Shown in pieces: positions 13,904 to 20,157 of a stretch of 20,157 bases of DNA. Location: contig JAWVZB010000057.1 in the NCBI GenBank assembly GCA_033722375.1, positions 1 to 20,157 on the forward strand, read 5' to 3'. This DNA is from JAWVZB01 sp033722375. GTDB lineage: Bacteria; Actinomycetota; Nitriliruptoria; Nitriliruptorales; Nitriliruptoraceae. A program made the position numbers and the translations under genes. A model generated the notes under the pieces. The model was not told the DNA's origin, ran no database searches, and saw nothing but the letters and a program-made list of their open reading frames with translations. The number at the start of each line of letters is the position of its first letter. The stretch's first letter is position 1.

Positions 13904-14323
13904 TCAGGCCTCCGCCGGCTCACCGGTCACGAGCGTCACGGGAAGATCGACGCTGCGTTGGATCCGGCTCGGGAGGTCCATCCCCAGCCACTTCGAGATC
14001 CCGGGTGGCAGCGTCGAGAGGATGACCTCGTCGTAGTCACCCTCGCGGAGGGCGTCACCCACCGCGGCGACCGGGTTGGCGTCGCCGACCTCGCCGGTGA
14101 CCTCCGCCCCCAGGTCACCGAAGCGCCGTCGTGCCTCCTCGAGACGGTCCTCCGCGACCGCGATCGCCTCGCCTTCGGTGTGGAACGTGAACTGGTCGGG
14201 CGGCGTGGCCGGCACGAGGACGTGGAACGACGCGTCCCCGTCGGACTCGGCACGCGAGCGGAGCTCGTCCCGGAGCTGCTCCCCACCGAGCGTCTGGTTG
14301 GCCACCACGAGGTAACGACCCAT
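13904..14323 (-). CDS. UspA-like universal stress domain protein
   Basis: 139 residues with an alternating beta-alpha pattern: GRYLVVANQTLGG at the N-terminus, VLVPATPPDQ in the second strand, and DYDEVILSTLPPGISKWLGMDLPSRIQRSVDLPVTLV at the C-terminus. This is the layout of a small HUP/UspA-type domain, with a final strand leading to VTLVTGE. The canonical ATP-binding GxxGxxxxxGS is not complete, so nucleotide binding is doubtful. The ATG at 14323 has AGAGGAG seven bases upstream. It lies just downstream of the convergent hydrolase and is followed upstream by the sigma-factor fusion gene in the same direction. Confidence 0.8.
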   Translation of the reverse strand: MGRYLVVANQTLGGEQLRDELRSRAESDGDASFHVLVPATPPDQFTFHTEGEAIAVAEDRLEEARRRFGDLGAEVTGEVGDANPVAAVGDALREGDYDEVILSTLPPGISKWLGMDLPSRIQRSVDLPVTLVTGEPAEA

Positions 14324-14377
14324 CGCAGGCTCCTCTGCCAGGCACGGTCGCCACGATAGTTGCGGGGCGCCGGGCCG

Positions 14378-15754
14378 TCAGGGGCAGCGCACCTCGATCT
14401 CGATCGCATCGACCGCGGTGTTGCCGTCCGGGTCGGTGACCTGGATCCCGACCGTGTGCACCAGCGGCTTGCCGGGGCAGCCGTCGGGGAGCTCCAGCAC
14501 CAGGACGGCGTGGCCGGCGGTGCTCAGATCGTGGTCCATCTGATCCGACCTCCACACCGCTTCGAGGCGCTGGCCCTCGGGGTCGAAGGCCTCCGCGGTG
14601 GCTTCGACCTCGGCTGCCCAACCCTCGTAGCCGCGGTCCCGGGCGATCGCGACCGTGCCGTGCTCGGGTTCCACGATCGTGACCGTGAGTTCCGTGGGGG
14701 TCGGGGAGGGAGTCGGCCTGGCGGCGGGAGCAGTCGAGGTGTTCTCGGCGGGTTGGGGCTCCTCGCTCGCAGCCGACGGCTCCGTCGCGGCCGGGGTGCC
14801 CCCGGAGAGCCACGGGTAGGGATCGATGCCGGGTCCCTCGGTTCGCAGCTCGGCCAGGTCGGGGGGCGCGAACCCGGTAGGACTCGGTGATGGCGACGGG
14901 GAAGCGGCCGCCAGTGGGCCGTCGTCTGCAGCCTCCTGCTCGTCGGCCGTCGGTGCCAGGCGGGGAGCGGCGTAGGACGCGAGCGCGCCGGTCGCTGCGA
15001 GCACGAGCACGAACACCGCTGCCCGCTTCCACAGCGACGGGCGTGACTGCTCGTCCCCTGCCGCAGCCCGGGCAGGCGCTGGCTCCGCAGGTCGCGACAC
15101 GGGGCGCCGGGCGGGGCGGGAGTCTCGCTCGTGTCGGGCTGCCATGCCCGCGGCGGGAACCGGGTCGGCGCGGGTGTCATCGAGCGCCCCGAGGATCCAT
15201 GCGCGAGTGTCGTCTGGCAGCTCGACCGCGTCGAGCGACGCGTAGACGTCCGCTGCATCGCGAACGTGGGGAACCACGAGCCGGAGCCGGGACTCGGCGC
15301 GGGCGACGTAGTCGGCTGCACGTTCGGGATCGGCCCCGACCACCGCCGCGACCTCGGGCGGGGCGAGCCCCTGGCGGAGGTGGAGGTCGAGTGTCGCGCG
15401 TGTGCGCAGCGTCAGTCTGGAGAAGCCCCGCCACACCCGGCGTTGATCGCTCCCCAGCCCGTCGCCGAGTGCGTCGCCGATCTCCTCACCCTGGCGCGTG
15501 GCCTCGATGCGGGCCGCGTGCCGGTGGGCGAGCTCGAACAGCCACGTTCGCAACGCCGACGGGTCATCGAGCCCATCGATCTCGTCGCGCGCCGCCAGCA
15601 ACGTCGCCCGCACCGCCCCGTCGGTGGCGGGGCGCTGCAACAGGAGCCGGGCGGTGAAGTCGTAGATCTGTGCCAGGTACCGCTCGCAGAGCGTGACGAA
15701 CGCATCCCGGTCCCCGCGCTGGGAACGTGCGACGAGTTCGGCGTCCGAGGCCAC
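14378..15754 (-). CDS. ECF-like sigma factor fused to a transmembrane helix and outer domain
   Basis: 458 residues in three parts. Residues 1-160 are an ECF-type sigma factor: region 2 (SQRGDRDAFVTLCERYLAQIYDFTARLL) and region 4 (about 112-157, LTLRTRATLDLHLRQGLAPPEVAAVVG). A charged and proline-rich linker follows. Residues 243-266 form one transmembrane helix (KRAAVFVLVLAATGALASYAAPRL). Beyond it come a Pro/Ser/Thr/Glu-rich stalk and an Ig/PKD-like beta domain (about 355-458, TVTIVEPEHGTVAIARD... HTVGIQVTDPDGNTAVDAIEIEV). Cys426 and Cys457 could form a disulfide outside. The start is GTG 15754 behind GAGAGGGGG. The region-2 tail is poorly conserved, so promoter binding may be degenerate. 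No separate anti-sigma gene lies beside it. Confidence 0.82.
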   Translation of the reverse strand: MASDAELVARSQRGDRDAFVTLCERYLAQIYDFTARLLLQRPATDGAVRATLLAARDEIDGLDDPSALRTWLFELAHRHAARIEATRQGEEIGDALGDGLGSDQRRVWRGFSRLTLRTRATLDLHLRQGLAPPEVAAVVGADPERAADYVARAESRLRLVVPHVRDAADVYASLDAVELPDDTRAWILGALDDTRADPVPAAGMAARHERDSRPARRPVSRPAEPAPARAAAGDEQSRPSLWKRAAVFVLVLAATGALASYAAPRLAPTADEQEAADDGPLAAASPSPSPSPTGFAPPDLAELRTEGPGIDPYPWLSGGTPAATEPSAASEEPQPAENTSTAPAARPTPSPTPTELTVTIVEPEHGTVAIARDRGYEGWAAEVEATAEAFDPEGQRLEAVWRSDQMDHDLSTAGHAVLVLELPDGCPGKPLVHTVGIQVTDPDGNTAVDAIEIEVRCP

Positions 15755-15865
15755 GCGACCCCCTCTCCGAAAACGGTGTCCAGCGACTGACGACCGGCAT
15801 TGTGGAGCATGAACGCCCCTGTGGCCCCTGCTCGGAACCGGCCGGCCGACACCGACCGAGCGAGG

Positions 15866-16153
15866 TCAGTCGCCCGCGTCCCGCTTCGCCTTGCGCGCCT
15901 GCTCGATGTTGTCGGCGACGTGATGTCGGTCGGGGTCGTCCCGGGTGACGCCCAACGCCTCCTCGATGCGCTCCCCCGCGAGGTGACGGCCGCCGTGTCC
16001 CGGCTCGCCGGAGTCGGGGCGACGGCCGGCCGTCCCCAGGTGGTGGGCGATCGCCTCCCGGGTCAGGTCGGACACGCTCATGCCACGCCGTTCGGCCTCG
16101 TGGCGGAGCAGCGCATGGAGCTGGTCGGGCAGCTGAACCGAGATCTCGTCCAT
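15866..16153 (-). CDS. Ribbon-helix-helix (CopG/Arc-type) protein
   Basis: 95 residues. Residues 1-40 match a ribbon-helix-helix DNA-binding fold: the strand EISVQLPDQL, then helices HALLRHEAERRGMS and SDLTREAIAHHLG. The C-terminal half is charged and His/Arg/Asp-rich. Such proteins are often antitoxins, but no toxin gene is adjacent, so it may be a solitary regulator. ATG 16153 has no clear Shine-Dalgarno; TATCCT seven bases upstream suggests leaderless transcription. Confidence 0.8.
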   Translation of the reverse strand: MDEISVQLPDQLHALLRHEAERRGMSVSDLTREAIAHHLGTAGRRPDSGEPGHGGRHLAGERIEEALGVTRDDPDRHHVADNIEQARKAKRDAGD

Positions 16154-16204
16154 GCCCGCCAGGATAGGACGCGGGTGGGGCTGTGGGGACGCAACCGACG
16201 CCCA

Positions 16205-16645
16205 TCAACCCTTCGGCGTCAGGGCCACCACCGGGATCTCGCGGTCGGTCTTCTCCTGGTAGTGGTCGTAGTCCGCCCATTCCCCGTTCATGAGCTCCCA
16301 CAACCGTTCGCGGCGATCACCGGTCACGGTCTCGGCGCGGGCCTCCATCACCTCGTCCTTCACCTGGATCCGGACGTCGGGGTTCGCACGGAGGTTCTTG
16401 TACCAATCGGGATGGTCGGGCGCCCCGCCCTTCGACGCCACGATGACGTAGTCGTCGCCGTCACGCCCGTAGATCAGCGGGGTCGTGTACGGCTCGCCGC
16501 TGTCGCGGCCTTCGGTGGTGAGCAGCAGGATGCGACTACCGCGCTTCCAGATGTGGCCGACCTCGCCATCCGTCTCGCGGTAGCGGCGCACGTGCTCGTC
16601 GCCGAACAGGTTCGCTCCCTCGGTGTTCTCTGCGTTCGTGGTCAT
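16205..16645 (-). CDS. Nitroreductase family deazaflavin-dependent oxidoreductase (Ddn-like)
   Basis: 146 residues with the Ddn/F420 split-barrel pattern: LLLTTEGRDSGEPYTTPLIYGRDGDDYVIVASKGGAPDHPDWYKNLRANPDVRIQV, then EVMEARAETVTGDRRERLWELM. Members bind coenzyme F420 and reduce nitro compounds or quinones; F420 is characteristic of actinobacteria. ATG 16645 follows GAGGAGA with a five-base spacer, so the longer upstream frame is rejected. It lies downstream of a TetR gene in the same direction, about 100 bp away, and may or may not share its transcript. Confidence 0.9.
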   Translation of the reverse strand: MTTNAENTEGANLFGDEHVRRYRETDGEVGHIWKRGSRILLLTTEGRDSGEPYTTPLIYGRDGDDYVIVASKGGAPDHPDWYKNLRANPDVRIQVKDEVMEARAETVTGDRRERLWELMNGEWADYDHYQEKTDREIPVVALTPKG

Positions 16646-16744
16646 GCGTCTCCTCGTGACGGTGGTCGCTCGTGGCTCATGGAACCCAACGTGCCTTGCG
16701 TGGCTGTGCATCCCGGACCCGAACGTCCACCCGATTCGCGGGCA

Positions 16745-17323
16745 TCAGGGGCCGGCCAGAGCACGGCGCACGGTGCGCTGCATCGTGGTCACGTAGCGAT
16801 CTCGAGACCATCCGCGTGCGTTGACCAGGTCGTCCCAGACCCGCAACGAGGTCTGCGACCACAGGTAGTCGGTCGCCCCGTCGGGACTCCAGCACGGGTC
16901 CAGCGCCCCGTCCTCGGCGACCCACCGGATCAGCCGACCACAGGCGTTGCGCCGCCCCTCCATCCGGTCCGACCAGGCGGCCTCGAGGTCGGGGTCGGTC
17001 AGGCGGCCGGCGTCGATAGTGCGGGCGACCTCGATGATGTGGGGGCTGTACTCGGCGTGGAGCTCGACGAACCGCGCGACCGCCGTCAGCCCGTCCGGTG
17101 CCTCGGACACCCAGCGGCGGAGCTCCGCCAGGGGCCCGGAAGAATCGATGTGGTCCACCGTCGCGAGCAGCAACTCGGCGCGATCGTCGAAGTGCAGGTA
17201 GAGGGCTTGGCGCGAGACCCCGGCAGCCTGCGCGATCGCTCCCATGCTGACCGGCCCGCGTTCGGCGAGCAGTCGCTCGGCGGCAGCCAGGATCCGTTCC
17301 CGGGTCCGGGGGTTACCGGTCAC
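16745..17323 (-). CDS. TetR-family transcriptional repressor
   Basis: 192 residues. The N-terminal helix-turn-helix is typical: RERILAAAERLLAERGPVSMGAIAQAAGVSRQALYLHFDDRAELL (about 8-52). The C-terminal ligand domain is diverse, as usual. The start is GTG 17323; GAGGAGA lies upstream with somewhat long spacing. It is divergent from an alpha/beta hydrolase gene across a region that holds a perfect palindrome (17366-17382), the likely operator. It probably represses the hydrolase and itself, and an inducer related to the hydrolase substrate is the natural guess. Confidence 0.92.
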   Translation of the reverse strand: MTGNPRTRERILAAAERLLAERGPVSMGAIAQAAGVSRQALYLHFDDRAELLLATVDHIDSSGPLAELRRWVSEAPDGLTAVARFVELHAEYSPHIIEVARTIDAGRLTDPDLEAAWSDRMEGRRNACGRLIRWVAEDGALDPCWSPDGATDYLWSQTSLRVWDDLVNARGWSRDRYVTTMQRTVRRALAGP

Positions 17324-17365
17324 GATGGGTCCGTCTCCTCTGGGCGTCGGCCGGACGCGAGTCTA

Positions 17366-17382
17366 CTTGACAATGTGTCAAG
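17366..17382. promoter_or_regulatory. Operator palindrome between tetR-type gene and hydrolase gene
   Basis: CTTGACA (17366-17372), ATG, and TGTCAAG (17376-17382) form a perfect inverted repeat. TTGACA appears on both strands, so each arm can also be a -35 box. For the + strand a TAGAAC lies 18 bases on. A further half-site TTGTCAA is at 17420-17426, 41 bp before the hydrolase start. TetR-family binding to such a site would block both directions. Confidence 0.7.
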
Positions 17383-17467
17383 CGCTGCGGTAGAACCACT
17401 TTGTGCATAACTTTACACCTTGTCAACCGCCCCACAGCGACAGAGCCAGCGACCTATGAGGACTGCC

Positions 17468-18391
17468 ATGGCCTCCGCCCCGACCATCACCGACGTCTAT
17501 GAAGGCGCCGTGGCGCCGCGCACCGGGTTGCGAACGCGGTTCCTCGAGCCGGATGGACATCCGCGCATCCATGTTCTCGAGACGCCCGACGGGTCACACG
17601 CCGGTGGAGACGTCCCGACGATCCTGCTCCACGGCGGGGGCGCGTCCGCACTGTCCTACCTGCCGTTGTTGGAGCAACTCGACGGTCACCATCTCGTCGC
17701 GGTCGATCGCCCCGGCTTCGGCCGGAGCGGACCCGTCCGCTACGACCCCGAGACCTTCCGGAGTACCGCCGTCCGCTTCGTGGGAGCGGTGCTCGATGCG
17801 CTCGGGACGGATCGCGCGAACCTGGTCGGCAACTCGATGGGTGGGCTGTGGGCGATCTGGTTCGCACTGGACCACCCCGAGCGCGTCCGGCGACTGGCTC
17901 TGGTCGGGGCGCCGCCGCTGACCCCAGGCACGAGCATCCCAGCCCCGCTGCGGATCATGGCCGCCCCCGGCCTCGGGGAGCTGATGGGCCGCCTGATGAC
18001 CCCCTCTCCCAACACCGTCAGGCAGATGATGGGGGCGTTCGGCGAAGCCGACACGATCGGACACCATCCCGAGGTGGTCGACTCGCTCGTGGCCACCGGC
18101 GCCGACGAGCGGATCGGGGCGGCCAACCTGGCCGAGACGCGCGCGGTGCTGACCACGCTCCGGGGGTTCCGACCCGATCTCGAGCTCACGGAGACCGACC
18201 TCAGCCGCCTCGAACCGCCGACGCTCTTGGTGTGGGGCGCCGATGATCCCGTCGGTGGTGAGGAGGTCGGACGGCGCCTCGCGGGCTCGATACCGCAGGC
18301 ACGCCTGGAGCTCCTCGAGGCAGGTCACATGCCCTGGCTCGGTCACCCATCGCGGACGGCGGAACTGCTCGCAGGCTTCCTCGAGAGCTGA
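17468..18391 (+). CDS. Alpha/beta hydrolase, cytoplasmic
   Basis: 307 residues with a full catalytic set: oxyanion HGGG (55-58), PGFGRSG, nucleophile elbow GNSMGG (Ser123), WGADDP (Asp259 or 260) and GHMPW (His287). It resembles haloalkane dehalogenase, C-C hydrolase or esterase relatives; substrate unknown. ATG 17468 is chosen because GAGGA lies five bases upstream; ATG 17456 overlaps that site, and TTG 17420 lies in the regulatory half-site. Divergent from the TetR gene, which probably controls it. Confidence 0.88.
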   Translation: MASAPTITDVYEGAVAPRTGLRTRFLEPDGHPRIHVLETPDGSHAGGDVPTILLHGGGASALSYLPLLEQLDGHHLVAVDRPGFGRSGPVRYDPETFRSTAVRFVGAVLDALGTDRANLVGNSMGGLWAIWFALDHPERVRRLALVGAPPLTPGTSIPAPLRIMAAPGLGELMGRLMTPSPNTVRQMMGAFGEADTIGHHPEVVDSLVATGADERIGAANLAETRAVLTTLRGFRPDLELTETDLSRLEPPTLLVWGADDPVGGEEVGRRLAGSIPQARLELLEAGHMPWLGHPSRTAELLAGFLES

Positions 18392-18401
18392 AGGATCCGG
18401 G

Positions 18402-18929
18402 TCAGCGGCGGCTGTCGATCGCGTCCTTGATCGTGCGCTTCAGGCTCGTCAGGCCGTTGAACGCTGCGAGCATCGCACGGTCTGCTGGCGATTCCTCCGC
18501 CGGCAGCAGCCCCACCTGGCGGGCGAACGTGAGTCCGTCGTAGTAGATGGTGTTGTGCTTCAGCAGGCCGTCCTCGAACCGCATCACGTCGATGCCGCGG
18601 ATGTCGACCGGCTTGCCGGTCGGCTCGATGCCCTCGAACGACCCGCCCGAGAAGGTCCCCCGGATCCTCCACTGGCCGACGGCGACGTTCGCGTCGACCG
18701 CGTGGATGTCTTCGACCTGGAAGTCCTGGTCGGGCAGCGCCGCGAACTGGGCTTCGAAGAACGCTCGCACCTGCGCCTTCCCGCGGAGCGTGCGCAGCGG
18801 GATGAAGTCCTCGGTGACGTCGTCGTGCGCGAGGGACAGGAGCCCCTCGAGGTCCTTGGCGGCGACGTAGCCGAACTCCTCGCGCATGAGCTCGGCGGCG
18901 GGCTTGTGCTGGGTCGCGCTGTCTGTCAC
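18402..18929 (-). CDS. SnoaL-like (NTF2-fold) protein
   Basis: 175 residues with the SnoaL/ester-cyclase pattern: an N-terminal helix (AAELMREEFGYVAAKDLEGLLSLAHDDVTEDFIPLRTLRGKAQVRAFFEAQFAALPD is the characteristic early block), then GTFSGGSFEGIEPTGKPVDIRGIDVMRFEDGLLKHNTIYYDGLTFARQVGLLP. NTF2-fold proteins of this type are often small-molecule isomerases, cyclases or non-enzymatic binders. GTG 18929 follows GGAGG with a six-base spacer, an excellent site. It converges on the hydrolase, whose stop is 10 bp away, and precedes nothing obvious in an operon. Confidence 0.87.
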   Translation of the reverse strand: MTDSATQHKPAAELMREEFGYVAAKDLEGLLSLAHDDVTEDFIPLRTLRGKAQVRAFFEAQFAALPDQDFQVEDIHAVDANVAVGQWRIRGTFSGGSFEGIEPTGKPVDIRGIDVMRFEDGLLKHNTIYYDGLTFARQVGLLPAEESPADRAMLAAFNGLTSLKRTIKDAIDSRR

Positions 18930-19011
18930 GGCAGACCTCCCGGCTTGGAAGATGAACGAGAGGCATCCTACGGGCAGGGTTGCCGCCGAACAGTTCCGGC
19001 CAGCGCGCCGT

Positions 19012-20157
19012 TCAGATCACGTGCGGCTGCATCCAGTCACGCCCCAGCGGCAGATCGGCGTCCTTGGATCCGAGGATCTGCACGACTCCGAGGTCGCCGG
19101 ACTCGAACCCCACCACCGACCCGGACATGTAGGCACGCCAAGTGCGGTAGGAACCTTCGCCTGCCACCTCGCGCGCCCGGTCGGCGTTGGACTCGAGCCG
19201 ACGGACCCAGTGCGTGAGCGTCCGGGCGTAGTGCCGCCGGAGCTGCTGGACGTCGACGAGCTCGAAGCCAGCCTGCTCCAGCTGGCGGACCGATGTGTAG
19301 GCGGGGACCAGCGCCCCGTCCGGGAACACGTAGCGCCCGACGAAGCTGTCGGTGTCCTTGGTGAAGTCACGCACCTCGTCGCGCTGCCCGGTCGTGATGC
19401 CGTGGTTGAGGAAGCGGCCCCCTGGTGCCGTCAGGTCGTAGCACCGGGAGAAGTAGCCCTCGAGGTGGTCGGCCCCGACGTGCTCGACCATCCCCACCGA
19501 CGCGACCGCGTCGAACTGCCCGGCGATCTCGCGGTAGTCCTGCAGGCGGACCTCGACCAGCTCCTCGAGCCCTTCGTCGGCGATGCGCTTCCGAGCGAGC
19601 TCGTGCTGCGCCTCCGACAGCGTCACTCCGAGCGCCCGGACGCCGTAGTGCTTCGCGGCATGGATGACGAGCGCCCCCCAGCCGCAGCCGATGTCGAGGA
19701 ACCGCTCCCCGGCGGTGAGCCGCAGCTTGCGGCAGACCAGATCGAGCTTGCGTTCCTGGGCCCGATCCAGGTCGTCGTCGCCCGGCGCGAAGTAGGCGCA
19801 CGAGTACACGAGTCGCTGGTCGAGGAACAACCGGTAGAAGTCGTTGCCGACGTCGTAGTGGTGCTGGATCGCCTGCGCGTCCCGCTCCAGGGAGTGCTGC
19901 CTGCCGACCAGCTCGGCGACCCGGCCCCGACGCCGCCCCGGCGGGGCCGGCAGCCGCAGCACATCGAGCGCGCTACGGAGCTGGGTCTTGAGCGTCACAT
20001 CATCCATCAGGCTCGCGACGTCCCGGAGCGCCGGGATCATCGTTCCTTCGACGTCGAAGACACCCGTGACATAGCACTCGCCGACGTTGAGGTCCGTCGG
20101 TGGAACCAGCATCGCGCGCAAGGACCACGGATGCTCGAGCACCAGCCGATAGCCCCG
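19012..20157 (-). CDS. cfa: Cyclopropane-fatty-acyl-phospholipid synthase, 5' end beyond window
   Basis: At least 381 residues; the frame is open to the window edge (RGYRLV before LEHPW), so the N-terminus is missing. It adds a methylene from S-adenosylmethionine to unsaturated phospholipid chains. The signature is clear: HYDVGNDFYRLFLDQRLVYSCAYF with the catalytic-site Cys, FLDIGCGWGALVIHAAKHYG (SAM motif I), SVGMVEHVG with the bicarbonate-binding Glu, FLNHGITT with the His, and RRHYARTLTHW with the Tyr. Length and motif order match E. coli Cfa and mycobacterial relatives. The GTG at 20142 is not necessarily the start. Confidence 0.92.
   Translation of the reverse strand, partial: RGYRLVLEHPWSLRAMLVPPTDLNVGECYVTGVFDVEGTMIPALRDVASLMDDVTLKTQLRSALDVLRLPAPPGRRRGRVAELVGRQHSLERDAQAIQHHYDVGNDFYRLFLDQRLVYSCAYFAPGDDDLDRAQERKLDLVCRKLRLTAGERFLDIGCGWGALVIHAAKHYGVRALGVTLSEAQHELARKRIADEGLEELVEVRLQDYREIAGQFDAVASVGMVEHVGADHLEGYFSRCYDLTAPGGRFLNHGITTGQRDEVRDFTKDTDSFVGRYVFPDGALVPAYTSVRQLEQAGFELVDVQQLRRHYARTLTHWVRRLESNADRAREVAGEGSYRTWRAYMSGSVVGFESGDLGVVQILGSKDADLPLGRDWMQPHVI

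Noticed and set aside
15866..16153. Toxin-antitoxin pair
   Set aside because: The ribbon-helix-helix protein could be an antitoxin, but no toxin-like gene is adjacent on either side.

Overview
This is a GC-rich (roughly 70%) bacterial chromosome segment. Codon use, GTG/TTG starts and gene content point to an actinobacterium: a HelZ-type SNF2 helicase, a Ddn-type F420-dependent nitroreductase-like protein, a heavy-metal MerR C-terminus of actinobacterial type, an ECF-type sigma factor with a membrane-spanning tail, and a cyclopropane fatty acid synthase. A deep-branching lineage is possible, but the sequence alone does not settle the order.

Layout. Positions 1-692 look like decayed coding sequence (a probable methyltransferase 5' fragment at 205-470) followed by two strong inverted repeats. 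A large SNF2-family ATPase (about 693-4211, +) is translationally coupled to a small, very basic protein (4211-4540). On the minus strand come two tandem paralogues, each with two CxxC pairs (4584-5141 and 5197-5700). A six-helix membrane protein (5994-6662, +) converges on the most interesting gene, a CcdA/DsbD-type membrane protein at 6678-7541 (-). Its reading frame is interrupted by one in-frame TGA exactly where the family has the second redox cysteine, and the TGA is followed by a hairpin that resembles the E. coli fdhF SECIS. The likely reading is a selenocysteine-containing CcdA-like protein. Its start codon abuts the C-terminal half of a heavy-metal MerR regulator (ending 7785, +) that has lost its DNA-binding half.

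Next are a lipoprotein (7863-8372, +), a remnant of an adenylate-cyclase C-terminus (8460-8576, +), a SAM methyltransferase (8598-9245, -) with short tandem repeats in front of it, and a long aldehyde-dehydrogenase-like enzyme (9388-11160, -). Divergent from the latter are a 12-helix membrane protein (11488-12732, +), preceded by five 16-bp tandem repeats, and a membrane-anchored alpha/beta hydrolase (12781-13878, +).

The right part holds a UspA-like protein (13904-14323, -), a sigma factor fused through a transmembrane helix to an outer domain (14378-15754, -), a ribbon-helix-helix protein (15866-16153, -), a deazaflavin-dependent nitroreductase-like protein (16205-16645, -), and a TetR regulator (16745-17323, -) divergent from an alpha/beta hydrolase (17468-18391, +) across a perfect TTGACA-type operator palindrome. 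It ends with a SnoaL-like protein (18402-18929, -) and a cyclopropane fatty acid synthase (19012 to the window edge, -).

Few of these genes form long operons. The window reads as accessory or housekeeping-peripheral DNA with several gene remnants. The selenoprotein candidate is the outstanding observation.
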